Positions 62,971-64,000 of a DNA stretch of 64,000 bases are shown here, in pieces. The position numbers and the translations under genes were made by a program. The number at the start of each line of letters is the position of its first letter. Within the stretch, counting starts at the first letter, position 1. Below the pieces are notes generated by a model. It was not told where the DNA came from and did not search any database. It was given only the letters and a program-made list of their open reading frames with translations. Source of the stretch: G963662985 sp963662985 (GTDB lineage: Bacteria > Chloroflexota > Anaerolineae > Anaerolineales > UBA11579); the NCBI GenBank assembly GCA_963662985.1, contig OY760067.1, forward strand, positions 1-64,000, read 5' to 3'.

Positions 62971-64000
62971 ATGGAAAAATCAAAATACTATACAATCAAC
63001 AAAGAAAAATTTGATGCAAAAAAATCCGATTTTTCGGGCCTGATGGGATTATTGGGCAAACAAAAATGGATTTATTTGCTAGCGGTTGTGCTGTTTGCAA
63101 TCGCAATGTTGCAAAGAACACTGACCAGCATTTTGGTGGGTTACTTTGTGGATGATATTTTGAATCGTGATGATTTTGTGAGATGGCTACCATGGGTTGC
63201 AGGCGGGTTTGTGTTGACTGCAATTATACGTGGAGTGACGAGTTTCTATGGAACGAGATTATCTTCTCGTACAGCAGAGACGATTGCACAAAATTTGCGA
63301 AATTATGCGTATGATCATATTCAGAAGTTGTCTTTGCAGACTCATTCTAAATGGCAAGTTGGGGAGTTGATCCAACGGGTGACCTCTGATATTGATATGA
63401 TTCGTTTGTTTTTTGCTGATCGTGGGATGGAATTTGGACGAATTATGTTCTTGTTCATCTTCAACTTTGTGGGAATCTTGCTGATCAATGTGAAGTTGGC
63501 ATTGCTTTCAGTGATGATCTTGCCATTGACGGTGGGGTTGTCCTTCTGGTTTGCCCATAAGATTCGAGATCTGCGAGAAGAATATCAAGAATTGGACGCA
63601 TTGGTGACGACTACTTTGCAAGAAAACCTTTCAGGGATGCGGGTGGTGAAGGCTTTTGCTCGACAAGATTTTGAAAAGATCAAGTTGGAAAAGGATAACT
63701 GGAGCAAATTCTTGAAGGGGAAGCGGATGATGTTGGTGATTGCTTTCTACTGGCCATTCTCAGATATTTTCTGCTTTTTGCAATTGTTTTTGTCTTATTA
63801 TGTTGGGGCAAAGATGGCAATTGATGGTGTGATTACTTCGGGTGACTATTTGGCGTTTGTGGGGATGGTTGTGATGGCAATTTGGCCGATTCGTAACTTG
63901 GGACGTTTGGTGGTGGATTCTACGAAGGCATTGGTTTCTTTCCATCGTGTACAAGAAGTGGTGTTGTTGGATCGTGAAGATCTGTATGATTCCGTTTTGG
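62971..64000 (+). CDS. ABC exporter, transmembrane part (partial, runs off the window)
   Basis: The frame from ATG 62971 stays open to the window end (343 codons seen). It encodes the membrane domain of a type IV ABC exporter (MsbA/MdlB-like) with about six helices. Conserved pieces are LRNYAYDHIQKLSLQTHSKWQVGELIQRVTSDIDMI, the first coupling-helix region, and ENLSGMRVVKAFARQDFE, the second one. The ATP-binding domain should follow past the window end. AAGGA-type ribosome sites (AAAGGAAAAAGG) lie upstream. Substrate cannot be told; such genes often occur as a pair encoding a heterodimer. It follows deoC after its terminator. Confidence 0.92.
   Translation, partial: MEKSKYYTINKEKFDAKKSDFSGLMGLLGKQKWIYLLAVVLFAIAMLQRTLTSILVGYFVDDILNRDDFVRWLPWVAGGFVLTAIIRGVTSFYGTRLSSRTAETIAQNLRNYAYDHIQKLSLQTHSKWQVGELIQRVTSDIDMIRLFFADRGMEFGRIMFLFIFNFVGILLINVKLALLSVMILPLTVGLSFWFAHKIRDLREEYQELDALVTTTLQENLSGMRVVKAFARQDFEKIKLEKDNWSKFLKGKRMMLVIAFYWPFSDIFCFLQLFLSYYVGAKMAIDGVITSGDYLAFVGMVVMAIWPIRNLGRLVVDSTKALVSFHRVQEVVLLDREDLYDSVL

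Overview
The window comes from a low-GC bacterium whose gene content looks like Chloroflexota (Anaerolineae-type). The clues are long GAF-repeat sensor proteins with the FYHVGIFLL...GGKxMLARxHRLxVG signature, a Ser/Thr kinase with a PQQ propeller, a reductive-dehalogenase-like iron-sulfur protein, a DUF2085 protein and trehalose synthase. This placement is an inference from family resemblance, not from a marker gene. No insertion sequence, prophage or CRISPR array is visible. The genes are tightly packed.

Layout. 0-11 kb: on the minus strand a Ser/Thr kinase with an eight-repeat PQQ propeller, an amidohydrolase fused to a CYTH domain, and a CinA-like protein with a worn C-terminal domain. On the plus strand follow transketolase, a solitary DNA methyltransferase and transaldolase, then pyruvate kinase on the minus strand. 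11-36.6 kb: one unbroken minus-strand run of 14 genes. In transcription order it encodes two single-domain response regulators, six membrane sensor proteins ending in GAF domains, a ParA-type ATPase, a soluble PAS/GAF protein, a small possibly STAS-like protein, a hybrid histidine kinase, a threonine synthase fused to a receiver domain, and an EamA-type exporter. 36.7-49 kb: tRNA-Gly(CCC), a second threonine-synthase-like enzyme, a small two-CxxC protein overlapping a cysteine-free Mrp ATPase, a PSP1/RicT-type protein, an M20 hydrolase, a FadR-type regulator, a two-subunit 2-oxoacid:ferredoxin oxidoreductase, thioredoxin, ScpA, a MoaD/ThiS-like sulfur carrier with a TtuA-type tRNA thiolase, and an ATP-cone/uridine-kinase fusion. 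49-64 kb: an M20 peptidase with an MFS transporter, then an envelope/redox set (TPR lipoprotein, L,D-transpeptidase, CcdA, DUF2085 protein, PgeF, YggT, YggU/DUF167), a LacI regulator with trehalose synthase, a membrane-anchored RdhA-like protein, DeoC, and the start of an ABC exporter.

The most unusual block is the 11-36.6 kb run. Seven sensor proteins lack any kinase domain, yet all end in the same short C-terminal module (a GAF-start-like helix plus strand). One hybrid kinase, two stand-alone receivers and a receiver-bearing biosynthetic enzyme share the operon. A reasonable hypothesis is a multi-input sensory complex, perhaps positioned by the ParA ATPase, whose phosphoryl output reaches threonine synthase directly. 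The other notable points are the CYTH-amidohydrolase fusion, the Mrp protein without a single cysteine next to a small protein carrying two CxxC pairs, the RdhA-like protein with its own membrane anchor, and a well-defined LacI promoter/operator ahead of the trehalose synthase pair.
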